Part shown: one piece after another, positions 18,366 through 26,851 of the stretch
How the letters are laid out: each line of letters starts with the position of its first letter
How positions within the stretch are numbered: the first letter of the stretch is position 1
Assembly: GCA_024919175.1 (NCBI GenBank)
Contig: CP103804.1
Location: 3,162,001 to 3,226,000, forward strand
Direction: 5' to 3'
Source of the DNA: Clostridioides difficile
GTDB lineage: Bacteria > Bacillota > Clostridia > Peptostreptococcales > Peptostreptococcaceae
Length of the DNA stretch: 64,000 bases
Made by a program: the position numbers and the translations under genes
Notes under the pieces: model-generated
Databases searched by the model: none
What the model was told of the DNA's origin: nothing
The model's input: the letters and a program-made list of their open reading frames with translations, nothing else

Positions 18366-19526
18366 CTATAGACCAAGAAACATTTTTATTGCATATGCCA
18401 CTGATATACCTGCATAATTTCCTAATACTCCTCCAATTACACCCATCACTACAGCTACACTTACAAGCGAATTCCATTTTGCTGAAGCAGCTACTAAAGC
18501 TGATGTTGGACCATCAGCAATTGCTCCAACTATAGAAAGTATTACATATTGGTACTTTATCTTTAACATTCTAGTTACAAGTAGATGGAAAGCGAATGAA
18601 GCAAAGATTATGCTAAAGCAATAAAATGTTATAGTAAAAGTTGAACCTAAAAACTCTTTTATATCAACTGAAAATCCTATTGTACATAAAAAGAATAATG
18701 CAACAAATAATCCTAAATCTAAATTACCCCTTAATTTTTTTACTGGTTTTAACTGAGCAATTATAATTGAAATTGTTGTAACTAAAAGAATTCTTGCTGC
18801 ACTGCTAAAACTGGAACTAAAATATCCAGAAAGTATTGTTGCGACCTCTGTAACAACAAAACCTATCGCCAACATCCAAGCAATATCTTTTATACTCCAT
18901 TCTTTTGATTCCATAAATTCTTCATTCTGACAATCTTCTAACTCTGATTCTTCTACATGATATGGCCAAAATTTTTGAAATTTCTTCGAATTTTTTAATA
19001 TTGTCGGAAGTGCAAACATAAATATCAATGTTGGAACTCCAATTACATAATCTGCTGCATTTGCTGCTGCAAGAGTCTGTCTACTTACATTAAGACCTGT
19101 TCCAATAGCTGTAAGATTAGCACTTCCTCCAGTATATGTACCTACAAACATCCCTGCAACTTTCCATCCTTCTGATATTTCACCTGCAAATACTAATCCA
19201 AATAAAAATGCCATTATACTTACTGTCAATACTGCCACAAAAATTGCTATTAAGGGCTCTCGTGATAGTTTTGTCATTTCTTTTAAGTCAACGCTCATCA
19301 ACATTATAGTCATAGAAACTGGTATAGCATATGTAGAGATAGTTCCATATAATTCTGTACTAACTGGAACTACTTTTAAGTTTGAAAGTATTATTCCCAT
19401 TATGATTATTGTAAGCGCTGGCCCTAAACTTTTAGTTACTTTATACTTTTGTAAGTAAAATCCAAGTGCAACCATAGCTGTCATTATTGCAAGTATACTA
19501 CCTGTACTCGAAAAAAGTGTATTCAT
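18366..19526 (-). CDS. DUF819 family membrane protein, putative permease
   Basis: 386 residues with about eleven membrane helices. The motifs TYTGGSANLTAIGTGL in the first half and IVGAIADGPTSALVAASAKW in the second are typical of DUF819 (YjcL-like) proteins. In many firmicutes such genes sit with dipeptide epimerases or peptidases, as here: the epimerase is 19 nt upstream and the CocE-like hydrolase immediately downstream. A role in uptake or export of the dipeptide substrate is an inference. A GGGG-rich site precedes the ATG. Confidence 0.85.
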   Translation of the reverse strand: MNTLFSSTGSILAIMTAMVALGFYLQKYKVTKSLGPALTIIIMGIILSNLKVVPVSTELYGTISTYAIPVSMTIMLMSVDLKEMTKLSREPLIAIFVAVLTVSIMAFLFGLVFAGEISEGWKVAGMFVGTYTGGSANLTAIGTGLNVSRQTLAAANAADYVIGVPTLIFMFALPTILKNSKKFQKFWPYHVEESELEDCQNEEFMESKEWSIKDIAWMLAIGFVVTEVATILSGYFSSSFSSAARILLVTTISIIIAQLKPVKKLRGNLDLGLFVALFFLCTIGFSVDIKEFLGSTFTITFYCFSIIFASFAFHLLVTRMLKIKYQYVILSIVGAIADGPTSALVAASAKWNSLVSVAVVMGVIGGVLGNYAGISVAYAIKMFLGL

Positions 19527-19545
19527 ATTTAACCCCCTAATTTCA

Positions 19546-20613
19546 TCATAAGTTCACTTCTATTCCTAAACCTGGTTTATTGATAAGATTCATAATATCT
19601 CCATCCATCACAAATCCTCCAGATATACCTTCTATTTCTTCACAAAACATAAAACTATCAAGGTCCGCTTCTGTTATATTCTTCTTAGATGCTATCAAAT
19701 TTGCTGCTGCGGTTATACCAATTCTTGTTTCAAGCATGCATCCTAACATACAATTAACCCCACTGGCTTCAGCTATATTATTGATTTTTATTGCAGGATA
19801 AATTCCACCAGATTTCATTAACTTTATATTAAATGTATCCACTGCATTTTTCTTTATAGCTTTAATTGCATCTATTGGCGAATGTAATGACTCATCTATC
19901 ATAATCTTAGTATTACTCTTATTTCTTATGTAAGCAGTACCGTCTAAATCCCAATGTGGAAGTGCTTGTTCAATCGCATCAACATCAAATTCTTCTAGTT
20001 TTTTGATAGTATTTATACTACTGTTTACATTCCACCCTTGATTTGCATCTATTCTAATTCTTATGTTATCTCCAACAGCTTCCCTAATTAATTTTACAGC
20101 TTCAATATCTTCTTCAGGTCTTATTCCAGCTTTAAGCTTCAATATTCTAAAACCTTCTCTAACTCTTCCCAGTGCTTCTTCTGCCATTTTCTCTGGTTTA
20201 TCTATACCTATCGTTACATCTGTTTGAACTTTGTTATCATATCCTCCAAGAACTTTATAAAGAGGTACATTCATAATTTTACCTTTAAGGTCATACAAAG
20301 CTATATCAATTGCTGCTTTAGCAGAAGTATTCCCTATTATGACTCCATCCATAATTGTATGTATAGTTTCAATATCTAATGGGTCTTTACCTATGAGTTC
20401 TTTTTTAAACATAATTAATATAGAAAGTACAGTATCTAAAACTTCACCTGTAACTGCTGCAAGAGGAGCAGCTTCTCCAAATCCATAATAACCTTCATCA
20501 GTCTCAATTTTTAAGATTATGCTCTCTCCATATTCAATTGTTCCAAACGAAACTACAACAGGCTTTCTTAATTTGATTCTTAATTTTTCAAATTTAATAT
20601 CTGTTATTTTCAT
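19546..20613 (-). CDS. Dipeptide epimerase (enolase superfamily, L-Ala-D/L-Glu epimerase type)
   Basis: 355 residues. Enolase-superfamily muconate-lactonizing subgroup motifs: the catalytic KxK in ILKLKAGIRPEED, metal ligands in RIDANQGW, EQAL and MIDESLHS, and the second Lys in FNIKLMKSGGIYPA. N-terminal capping domain residues 1-125 are complete. Such enzymes epimerise the D-Glu of L-Ala-D-Glu from murein or related dipeptides so that ordinary peptidases can hydrolyse them. GAGGTTAAT precedes the ATG. First gene of a three-gene operon, opposite to an XRE-cupin regulator. Confidence 0.88.
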   Translation of the reverse strand: MKITDIKFEKLRIKLRKPVVVSFGTIEYGESIILKIETDEGYYGFGEAAPLAAVTGEVLDTVLSILIMFKKELIGKDPLDIETIHTIMDGVIIGNTSAKAAIDIALYDLKGKIMNVPLYKVLGGYDNKVQTDVTIGIDKPEKMAEEALGRVREGFRILKLKAGIRPEEDIEAVKLIREAVGDNIRIRIDANQGWNVNSSINTIKKLEEFDVDAIEQALPHWDLDGTAYIRNKSNTKIMIDESLHSPIDAIKAIKKNAVDTFNIKLMKSGGIYPAIKINNIAEASGVNCMLGCMLETRIGITAAANLIASKKNITEADLDSFMFCEEIEGISGGFVMDGDIMNLINKPGLGIEVNL

Positions 20614-20630
20614 ATTAACCTCCTCATTTT

Positions 20631-20687
20631 TTGAAGTAATAATTTAATTTTTTTATTTTTATACTTCAAATTATATTATTACTTCAA
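20631..20687. promoter_or_regulatory. Putative operator: inverted TTGAAGTAATAAT repeats
   Basis: Identical 13-nt arms TTGAAGTAATAAT (20631-20643) and its complement (20675-20687) flank a 31-nt T-rich stretch that holds a third half-site TACTTCAA (20662-20669). The cluster lies 18-75 nt upstream of the epimerase start codon. Likely target of the divergent XRE-cupin regulator or another repressor; inference. The rest of the 353-bp gap holds the regulator's promoter. Confidence 0.55.
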
Positions 20688-20885
20688 TACATATGTCAAT
20701 ATAATTTACTGAAAATTTACTTTTTTCTAAAACATTCTACAATAATACCCTTTAAATTAATAATCCTATATTAAATTTTCCTGTATTATTTTCCGAATTA
20801 TATTAGTTCAACAATAATTTATTTTTATAAGATTTTAGTTACACCCTACTAATTGCTAATTCTTACAATCTTCCATTCATCTTCC

Positions 20886-20914
20886 TTGCTACTAATTCTA
20901 TGTTATGCTATAAT
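20886..20914 (+). promoter_or_regulatory. Promoter of the XRE-cupin regulator gene
   Basis: TTGCTA, a 17-nt spacer, then an extended -10 TGCTATAAT, 50 nt upstream of the regulator's ATG. Confidence 0.6.
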
Positions 20915-20966
20915 TACTTTGTTTTAATTGAATGTTTTATATAAATTTTATTATTTGGAGGTTCTT

Positions 20967-21533
20967 ATGCTAGGGGAAAAGATGAGAAATATAAGAAAAA
21001 ACAAGAAAAAAACACTAAGTGATGTTTCCAAGTTGACAGATTTATCTATAAGTTATATATCTCAAATCGAAAGAGATGCTATTGAACCATCCCTGTCTTC
21101 ATTAAGAAAAATCGCTGAAGTTTTAGATACTCCTTTATATATGTTTATGGATGATAATAATACTGATGATTTAGTCATCAGAAAAGAAGATAGAGTTATG
21201 ATGAAGTTCCCAAAAAGTGAAATGTTTTACGAGATAGTATCTCCAATGCCAACAGCTGATTTTGCACCTTCAATCTTATTTTTAGAATTTGAACTTAAAC
21301 CTGAAAGTGAAGATACTAAGAATTACATATCTCATGCATCAGAGGAAGTGGTTGTATTAACAAGTGGTGTAGTTGATATTTGTATAGGTGAAAATATAGT
21401 AAGATTAAATCCTGGAGATTCAACATTTATAAAAGCTAATACTCCTCATAAAATTATCAACCCAAGTAAAGATACACTAGCTCGTGGATATGGTGTTATA
21501 TCACCTCCCATTTGGCCAATAAAGTCCAAGTAA
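20967..21533 (+). CDS. XRE-family regulator with C-terminal cupin domain
   Basis: 188 residues. Helix-turn-helix at ~4-60 (KTLSDVSKLTDLSISYISQIERDAIEPSLSSLRKIAEVL) and a cupin barrel at ~95-180 (ISHASEEVVVLTSGVVDI, RLNPGDSTFIKANTPHKIINP). This architecture senses a small ligand in the cupin and regulates adjacent metabolic genes. TTTGGAGG precedes this ATG; an upstream in-frame ATG lacks a site. Divergent from the epimerase operon, which is its probable target. Confidence 0.88.
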   Translation: MLGEKMRNIRKNKKKTLSDVSKLTDLSISYISQIERDAIEPSLSSLRKIAEVLDTPLYMFMDDNNTDDLVIRKEDRVMMKFPKSEMFYEIVSPMPTADFAPSILFLEFELKPESEDTKNYISHASEEVVVLTSGVVDICIGENIVRLNPGDSTFIKANTPHKIINPSKDTLARGYGVISPPIWPIKSK

Positions 21534-21628
21534 ACACCTATAATACATATTGTTTAATACATAAAATGCTTAATATATAAAATTAAAATGTAATTTTTCT
21601 TTTCAAATTAACGTATTTACTCAAACAA

Positions 21629-21687
21629 AAATAGCTATTTGACTAATTTAAACCATTTTAATAATGGTAACTAGTAAATAGCTATTT
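21629..21687. terminator. Bidirectional terminator-like hairpin
   Basis: AAATAGCTATTT occurs at 21629-21640 and 21676-21687; each copy is self-complementary, so they pair as arms around an inner CCATT/AATGG hairpin. T-rich flanks on both sides. It separates the convergent regulator (+) and pxpC (-). Confidence 0.6.
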
Positions 21688-21737
21688 CTAAATTAAATTT
21701 TAAATTGTAACAAAAACTAATTCTAATTAAATTTAAA

Positions 21738-22724
21738 TTAAACTGCTATATCATTTAACACTTTGGCTTTAATCACTCTGATATTTTTCATACTTTTATA
21801 TATATCTTGAATCTTATCTTCTTGTTCTCTCAATAATCTATGAGCTTCATATATATCTACAAACTCAAATTTTACTACATCATTTGGTTTTGCTTGTGCT
21901 AACTTATACAAATCTACACTTATAACATTTCCTATTTTAGTATAACCACCACTAGTTTGTCTATCTGATAACATTATGATAGGTTTCCCATGTCCAGGGA
22001 CTTGTATAGCTCCATAAGAAATACCATCTGATATAATATCTGCTCCATTAATATGCTTTATACTATCTCCTTCTAATCTACAACCCATTCTATCTATTTC
22101 ATTTGTAACCTTATATTCATTTAGTAGAAATTTTTCTACTTCATCTTTAGAAAAAGCATCAAATTGAGGTCCTTTTACAATTCTTAGTACTATTTCTGAA
22201 CTATAACTTGGAATATATTTTGAATTTAATTTTTTATTTATTGTAAAATCTTTTTCTTGAGCAAAAGTATTTATATAATCGCCTTTTTTAAGTGCTCTAC
22301 CTTCAAATCCACCAATCTTAGCTCTTGTATAAGTGGATTTACTTCCCATTGCAAGCGGAACATCTATTCCACCAGCTATTGATACATATGCTCTAGCTCC
22401 TGATTTTACACCTCTAAATGATAGCATATCACCAGGATTTATTTGATATGACCTCCAACTTTGAATCTCTTTTCCGTTTATTCTAGCTCCTAAATCTCCC
22501 CCAGTTACTGCTATTTGTGTATATTCATCAAAGGTAATTGTAGGACCTAACATTAGAACCTCCAAAGAAGCTTCATCTTCAGAGTTTCCAACTAATATAT
22601 TTCCTACTCTATGTGCATATTCGTCCATTGCTCCACACCCAGATACACCATATTGTCCATATCCAACTCTACCTCTGTCTTGTATTAATGTTTGGAAACC
22701 TCCTAATTCTACTTTAAATCCCAT
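21738..22724 (-). CDS. pxpC: 5-oxoprolinase subunit PxpC
   Basis: 328 residues of the biotin-dependent carboxyltransferase/KipA family: GGFQTLIQDRGRVGYGQYGV, GAMDEYAHRVGN, AVTGGDLGARING, and DRMGCRLEG with GAIQVPGHGKPIIMLSDRQTSGGY. PxpA, PxpB and PxpC together hydrolyse 5-oxo-L-proline to L-glutamate with ATP. The start follows AGGGAGTGG. Five nt separate it from pxpB. Last gene of the operon. Confidence 0.93.
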   Translation of the reverse strand: MGFKVELGGFQTLIQDRGRVGYGQYGVSGCGAMDEYAHRVGNILVGNSEDEASLEVLMLGPTITFDEYTQIAVTGGDLGARINGKEIQSWRSYQINPGDMLSFRGVKSGARAYVSIAGGIDVPLAMGSKSTYTRAKIGGFEGRALKKGDYINTFAQEKDFTINKKLNSKYIPSYSSEIVLRIVKGPQFDAFSKDEVEKFLLNEYKVTNEIDRMGCRLEGDSIKHINGADIISDGISYGAIQVPGHGKPIIMLSDRQTSGGYTKIGNVISVDLYKLAQAKPNDVVKFEFVDIYEAHRLLREQEDKIQDIYKSMKNIRVIKAKVLNDIAV

Positions 22725-22753
22725 ATATACCACTCCCTGTATTATCACTATTT

Positions 22754-23449
22754 TTAAACACTTAAATTATCTTTTTCAATCTCTATAAATTCGTCTAAAG
22801 TTATTGGAACAAACTTTATAAAGTCTCCAGCGCGAAGTAAAATTTGCTCTTCTCTATTTTCATCGTATAGTTTTAAAGGTGTTCTACCAATTATTTGCCA
22901 TCCACCAGGGCTATCTATAGGATATACACCGGTCTGAGAACCTGCTATTCCCACACTTCCACCATAAATTTTAGTTCTTGGTACTTCTAATCTAGGTGTA
23001 GCTATTCTTTCATCCATTCCACCTAAATATGGAAATCCAGGAGTGAATCCTAACATATATATTAAATACTCTCTACCTGTGTGTATATTTATGACTTCAT
23101 CTACAGTCAGATTATTATGGCTTGCAACAGTTTCAATATCTATACCAAAAACCCTATCATAACATACTGGAATTTCATGTATTTTAGGTTTTGGCAGCTC
23201 TATACTTTCTAAATTATTTTCTATTTTTTTTAAACTCTCAATTAAACTATCAAAATCTATTTTTAAGGGATTGTAACTTATCATAAGTGACCTATATGTT
23301 GGCACCATTTCTGTAACAATTCCTTTAAGATTTGATATTTCTATCGCTCTCATAAACGAAATTACCTTTTTATTTATATCTTCTGATATCTCATTTCCAA
23401 ATTCAGCAACTACTGCTTTGTCTCCTGATAGCAAGTATCTAGTTTCCAT
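22754..23449 (-). CDS. pxpB: 5-oxoprolinase subunit PxpB
   Basis: 231 residues of the KipI/PxpB family: GDKAVVAEFGNEI, PTYRSLMISYNPL, IPVCYDRVFGID, YLIYMLGFTPGFPYLGGMD, PRLEVPRTKIYGGSVGIAGSQ-type region and SPGGWQIIGRTPL. It partners PxpC in 5-oxoprolinase. The start METRYLLSGD follows GAGGTGACA; a TTG-type extension of nine codons overlaps the upstream transporter gene and lacks a site. Confidence 0.93.
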   Translation of the reverse strand: METRYLLSGDKAVVAEFGNEISEDINKKVISFMRAIEISNLKGIVTEMVPTYRSLMISYNPLKIDFDSLIESLKKIENNLESIELPKPKIHEIPVCYDRVFGIDIETVASHNNLTVDEVINIHTGREYLIYMLGFTPGFPYLGGMDERIATPRLEVPRTKIYGGSVGIAGSQTGVYPIDSPGGWQIIGRTPLKLYDENREEQILLRAGDFIKFVPITLDEFIEIEKDNLSV

Positions 23450-23468
23450 AAATGTCACCTCTTCTAAA

Positions 23469-24689
23469 TTAAGCAAATAAAGTACTTAGACTACCAAGAG
23501 AAGTTATTCCTGCATAAGCAGATATTAAAACTACTATTAACCCAAATATCAAAAGCCATGTAGGATGTTTATAATCACCAACAATATCTTTTCTCTTAGA
23601 TGCTATAAGCATTATTCCTAAAGTTATTGGAAGTATTAAACCGTTTAAAGCTCCTGCTAAAATTAATAAAGTTGCTGGTTTTCCTATAAATGCCATTATA
23701 AGTGTTGATATAGCTATAAATGCTATTATAAAGTACTTTTCATTTTTTGCTATAAAAGGATTTAATGTCTTTAAAAAAGAAACTGATGTATAAGCAGCTC
23801 CTATAACTGATGTAATTGCAGCAGACCATAATACAAGCCCAAAGAATTTATATCCTATCGCTCCTGCACTAAATTTGAAAGCTGAAGCTGCTGGATTTTC
23901 TGGGTCAAGTTGAAGCCCTTTTGAAACTACTGCTAATATTGCTAGAAATAAAAGTACCCTCATCATAGTTGCAACTAATATCCCTAAAAGAGATGATTTA
24001 GTTATTTCTTTTATATTTTCTTCACCTGTTATTCCGCCATCTATTAATCTATGTCCTCCAGCAAATGTTATATATCCTCCAACACTTCCTCCAAGTAGAG
24101 TTATTATTGGAAATATCAATGTCTTTGGATTTTCTGGTTTTACCATTCTATAAATTGCCTCTCCAACAGGAGGATGATTTGATATTGCTACATATCCAAC
24201 TATAATTATCATACCTAATGCTAAAAACTTAGTTATTTTATCTACTAAAGAATTCGAATTCTTTGACATAAATACAAATATTGCTATTAACCCACTTAAT
24301 ATAGTTCCTAATGTCATATTCATATTAAACATTACATTCATACCAAGTGCAGCGCCACCAACATTTCCTATATTAAAAGCTAATCCACCAAGACCTACTA
24401 AAAAAGCTACAAGGTAACCCAAACCAGGTATTATCTTGTTTGCTATATCTTGACCTCTAAGTCCTGATACACCAATTACTCTCCATACATTTACTTGAGC
24501 TCCTATAAAAAGGATAGTTGTAATTAGTACTACAAATGAAAAACTTGGTCCAAAATCTTGAGTAAATTGTGCTGTCTGAGTTAAAAACCCTGGCCCAATT
24601 GCTGATGTTGCCATTATAAATGCAGCTCCTATAAGTGCCCCAACGTCTTTTTTACCTTTTTCGTTATCCGTAATATTTTTTGTACTCAT
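23469..24689 (-). CDS. NRAMP-family transporter of the 5-oxoprolinase operon (YcsG-like)
   Basis: 406 residues with eleven membrane helices. NRAMP hallmarks appear in helix 1 (SAIGPGFLTQTAQFTQDFG, in place of the classical DPGN metal motif) and helix 6 (TFAGGHRLID). The lack of a clear DPGN/MPH pair suggests the transporter may not carry divalent metals. The same gene type (ycsG) sits in the B. subtilis ycsF-ycsG-ycsI-kipIAR operon. Here it lies between pxpA and pxpB, so import of 5-oxoproline or a related compound is a reasonable inference. Confidence 0.88.
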   Translation of the reverse strand: MSTKNITDNEKGKKDVGALIGAAFIMATSAIGPGFLTQTAQFTQDFGPSFSFVVLITTILFIGAQVNVWRVIGVSGLRGQDIANKIIPGLGYLVAFLVGLGGLAFNIGNVGGAALGMNVMFNMNMTLGTILSGLIAIFVFMSKNSNSLVDKITKFLALGMIIIVGYVAISNHPPVGEAIYRMVKPENPKTLIFPIITLLGGSVGGYITFAGGHRLIDGGITGEENIKEITKSSLLGILVATMMRVLLFLAILAVVSKGLQLDPENPAASAFKFSAGAIGYKFFGLVLWSAAITSVIGAAYTSVSFLKTLNPFIAKNEKYFIIAFIAISTLIMAFIGKPATLLILAGALNGLILPITLGIMLIASKRKDIVGDYKHPTWLLIFGLIVVLISAYAGITSLGSLSTLFA

Positions 24690-24717
24690 ATTTTATTTCC
24701 CCCTCATATTATCAGTC

Positions 24718-25509
24718 TTACAATATGTCCTCTGCTGAACAAACTTCCATATTTTCTAATGAACAAACTTCTATATTTTCTAATTCAAAACGTTTTCTTA
24801 TTTCCTTAACAAACTCTATTGCTTTTGGATTGTCTCCATGCACACATATAGAGTCTGCTTTAATATGTATAATTTCTCCAGTTATAGTTTCCACTGTTCC
24901 TTCTTTTACCATCTTAACAACTCTATCTATTGCAGTTTTTGTATCATGTATAACGGCTCCTTCTACATTTCTTGGAACTAAAAAACCATTACTATCATAG
25001 GCTCTATCTGCAAACATTTCATTCGCAAACTTAAGTCCAATCTCTTTAGCTGAACTTATCATTTCACTATTGTATAAACCTAACAAAATAATATTTTTAT
25101 CAACTTCATATATAGCTTCACAAATCGCCATAGCTAAATTTTTATCTTTTGCAGCCATATTATATAAAGCTCCATGTGGCTTTACATGCTGTATATTACA
25201 TCCATTTGAACTTGCAAATGCCATTAATGCTCCCAATTGATATTTTGTATAATCTTTAGCTTCTTGTTTTGTTATTTTCATCTCACGTCTTCCAAATCCT
25301 ATTAAATCTAAAAAACCTGGATGTGCTCCTATTTTAACCCCATTTTCTTTGGCGAGTTTTACTGTTTTATCCATATGACTAGGATCTCCTGCATGAAATC
25401 CACAGGCTATATTAGCTGATGAAATATACTTTAAGACTTCTTCATCTAAACCAATCTTATATGTTCCAAAACTTTCTCCTAAATCGCTATTTAAATCTAC
25501 TTTATACAA
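24718..25509 (-). CDS. pxpA: 5-oxoprolinase subunit PxpA (LamB/YcsF family)
   Basis: 263 residues: VDLNSDLGESFGTYKIG, ANIACGFHAGDPSHM, IGAHPGFLDLIGFGRREM, VKPHGALYNMAAKD, EMFADRAYDSNGFLVPR and ICVHGDNPKA are all conserved in PxpA. It begins with TTG after AAGGGGGG. First gene of pxpA-NRAMP-pxpB-pxpC. The last ~20 residues contain a tandem duplication (ENIEVCSL then ENMEVCSA) caused by a 24-bp repeat, beyond the conserved fold. Confidence 0.93.
   Translation of the reverse strand: MYKVDLNSDLGESFGTYKIGLDEEVLKYISSANIACGFHAGDPSHMDKTVKLAKENGVKIGAHPGFLDLIGFGRREMKITKQEAKDYTKYQLGALMAFASSNGCNIQHVKPHGALYNMAAKDKNLAMAICEAIYEVDKNIILLGLYNSEMISSAKEIGLKFANEMFADRAYDSNGFLVPRNVEGAVIHDTKTAIDRVVKMVKEGTVETITGEIIHIKADSICVHGDNPKAIEFVKEIRKRFELENIEVCSLENMEVCSAEDIL
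24737..24784. repeat. 24-bp tandem duplication in the pxpA 3' end
   Basis: Two adjacent 24-bp units beginning GAACAAACTTC differ at a single base (C/T). They are in frame and add eight residues to the PxpA tail. Copy number may vary between strains. Confidence 0.85.
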
Positions 25510-26096
25510 TTTATGACCCCCCTTGCTAACATTTTGATAGAATAAGTAGTTTTAATTTTGAAATTTTGTTTATTATATATATTGCATGAAATATTTTATT
25601 ACTTGTATGCAATTTTATTTTTGCAACTATTTCAATACATTTAATTAATATAATTTTACCATTTAAGGAATATTTTTGCAATTAGTTTAAATCGACATTC
25701 ATTTGTACTTATTTTTCAAAAAATATTTTTCCCATTTTTTAGTTAATAATTAATTATTTATAGATGAATTATAGCTTTTAACTTTCATTTTTAAAGCATT
25801 TTTCAATTTTAATAACTTTGTATGCAAGACAGAAGTGTTTTTTTTCATTCATTTGTTTATTTCGTATATATAATTATCTATTTTCATCCATAGAATGTCT
25901 TTACATTCCCTTAAATACTTCATTACATACTTTGAATGTCAAATTTAAAATATGTATACTAAATGCATGTTAAAATATTATTTTAAAAAGACGACAATAT
26001 TTGTACATAATGTAGACATATAAATTTATAAATTATACAATAGTATTATTAAGATTATATATTTTTTAACATAAATTTTATATTGGAGGAAAAACA
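25510..26096. other. 587-bp intergenic region between pxpA and the BusR-like gene
   Basis: No ORF with a ribosome binding site. The region is AT-rich and holds dispersed short repeats: GTATGCAA twice (25605, 25821), CATTCATTTGT twice (25692, 25847), and GACATTC/GAATGTC in both orientations (25690, 25892, 25936). It must contain the promoters of both divergent transcripts, but no -35/-10 pair stands out clearly. Confidence 0.4.
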
Positions 26097-26726
26097 ATGG
26101 AAAAAAACTATACTATGCCAATATACCAAAAGATAGCTTTGGATATTGCAAATAAAATATATACAGGTGAAATACATGAAGATTCAGTATTGTTTGGACG
26201 CTCTGTTTTGGCTGGTAAATACAATGTATCACCAGAAACTATAAGAAGAGCTGTTAAAATTTTAGAAGATATTGGCGTTGTTAAAAGCATAAAAGGTAAA
26301 GGTGTTATTGTATTATCACCAGACAAAGCTTCTTCTTTTATAAAAAAATATAGAGATATTACAAATATATCATCATATAAATCAACACTTTATAATTTAA
26401 TAGATACTAAGTCAAATCTAGAAAATGAAATCTTAGATACGATAAATAAAATTATAGATTATTCTAATAGACTTGAAATAATAAACCCCTTAGTGCCCGT
26501 TCAGTTCACAATAAATTCTAATTGTAAGTATATTGGCCAAACAGCTGCACAAACTAAGTTTTGGCAAAATACAGGAGCTACAATCGTCGCAATTAAAAGA
26601 GGTGAGGAACTTATAATTTCTCCTGGCCCATATATTGAATTTTTAGAGGGAGATATTCTTTTGGTTGTTGGAGACCAGCATATTTATAATTCTATACCAA
26701 TGTTTTTATACGAAAATGAAAAATAG
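26097..26726 (+). CDS. GntR-type regulator with TrkA-C (RCK_C) domain, BusR-like
   Basis: 209 residues. Winged helix at ~8-72 (IYQKIALDIANKIYTGEI, SPETIRRAVKILEDIGVVKSI), a helical linker ~80-125, and an RCK_C domain at ~130-205 (GATIVAIKRGEELIISPGPYIEFLEGDILLVVGD). This is the architecture of BusR, the streptococcal and lactococcal repressor of betaine uptake that binds c-di-AMP through RCK_C. No betaine transporter lies next to it here; its neighbours are the pxp operon (divergent) and glpK. Whether it binds c-di-AMP is inferred from the domain. GGAGG precedes ATG. Confidence 0.8.
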   Translation: MEKNYTMPIYQKIALDIANKIYTGEIHEDSVLFGRSVLAGKYNVSPETIRRAVKILEDIGVVKSIKGKGVIVLSPDKASSFIKKYRDITNISSYKSTLYNLIDTKSNLENEILDTINKIIDYSNRLEIINPLVPVQFTINSNCKYIGQTAAQTKFWQNTGATIVAIKRGEELIISPGPYIEFLEGDILLVVGDQHIYNSIPMFLYENEK

Positions 26727-26788
26727 ATTATACTACTTACCTACAGCTATACCAAGATACAAAATTGAGAACAAAAAATTAAAAATAA

Positions 26789-26822
26789 AAAAGTAGAGCT
26801 TTACAACAAAGCCCTACTTTTA
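26789..26822. terminator. Bidirectional terminator
   Basis: AAAAGTAGAGCTTT pairs with AAAGCCCTACTTTT (one mismatch) with runs of A and T outside; it lies between the convergent BusR-like (+) and glpK (-) genes. Confidence 0.75.
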
Positions 26823-26851
26823 AATTAAAATACATCTATCCTTTAAATGTC

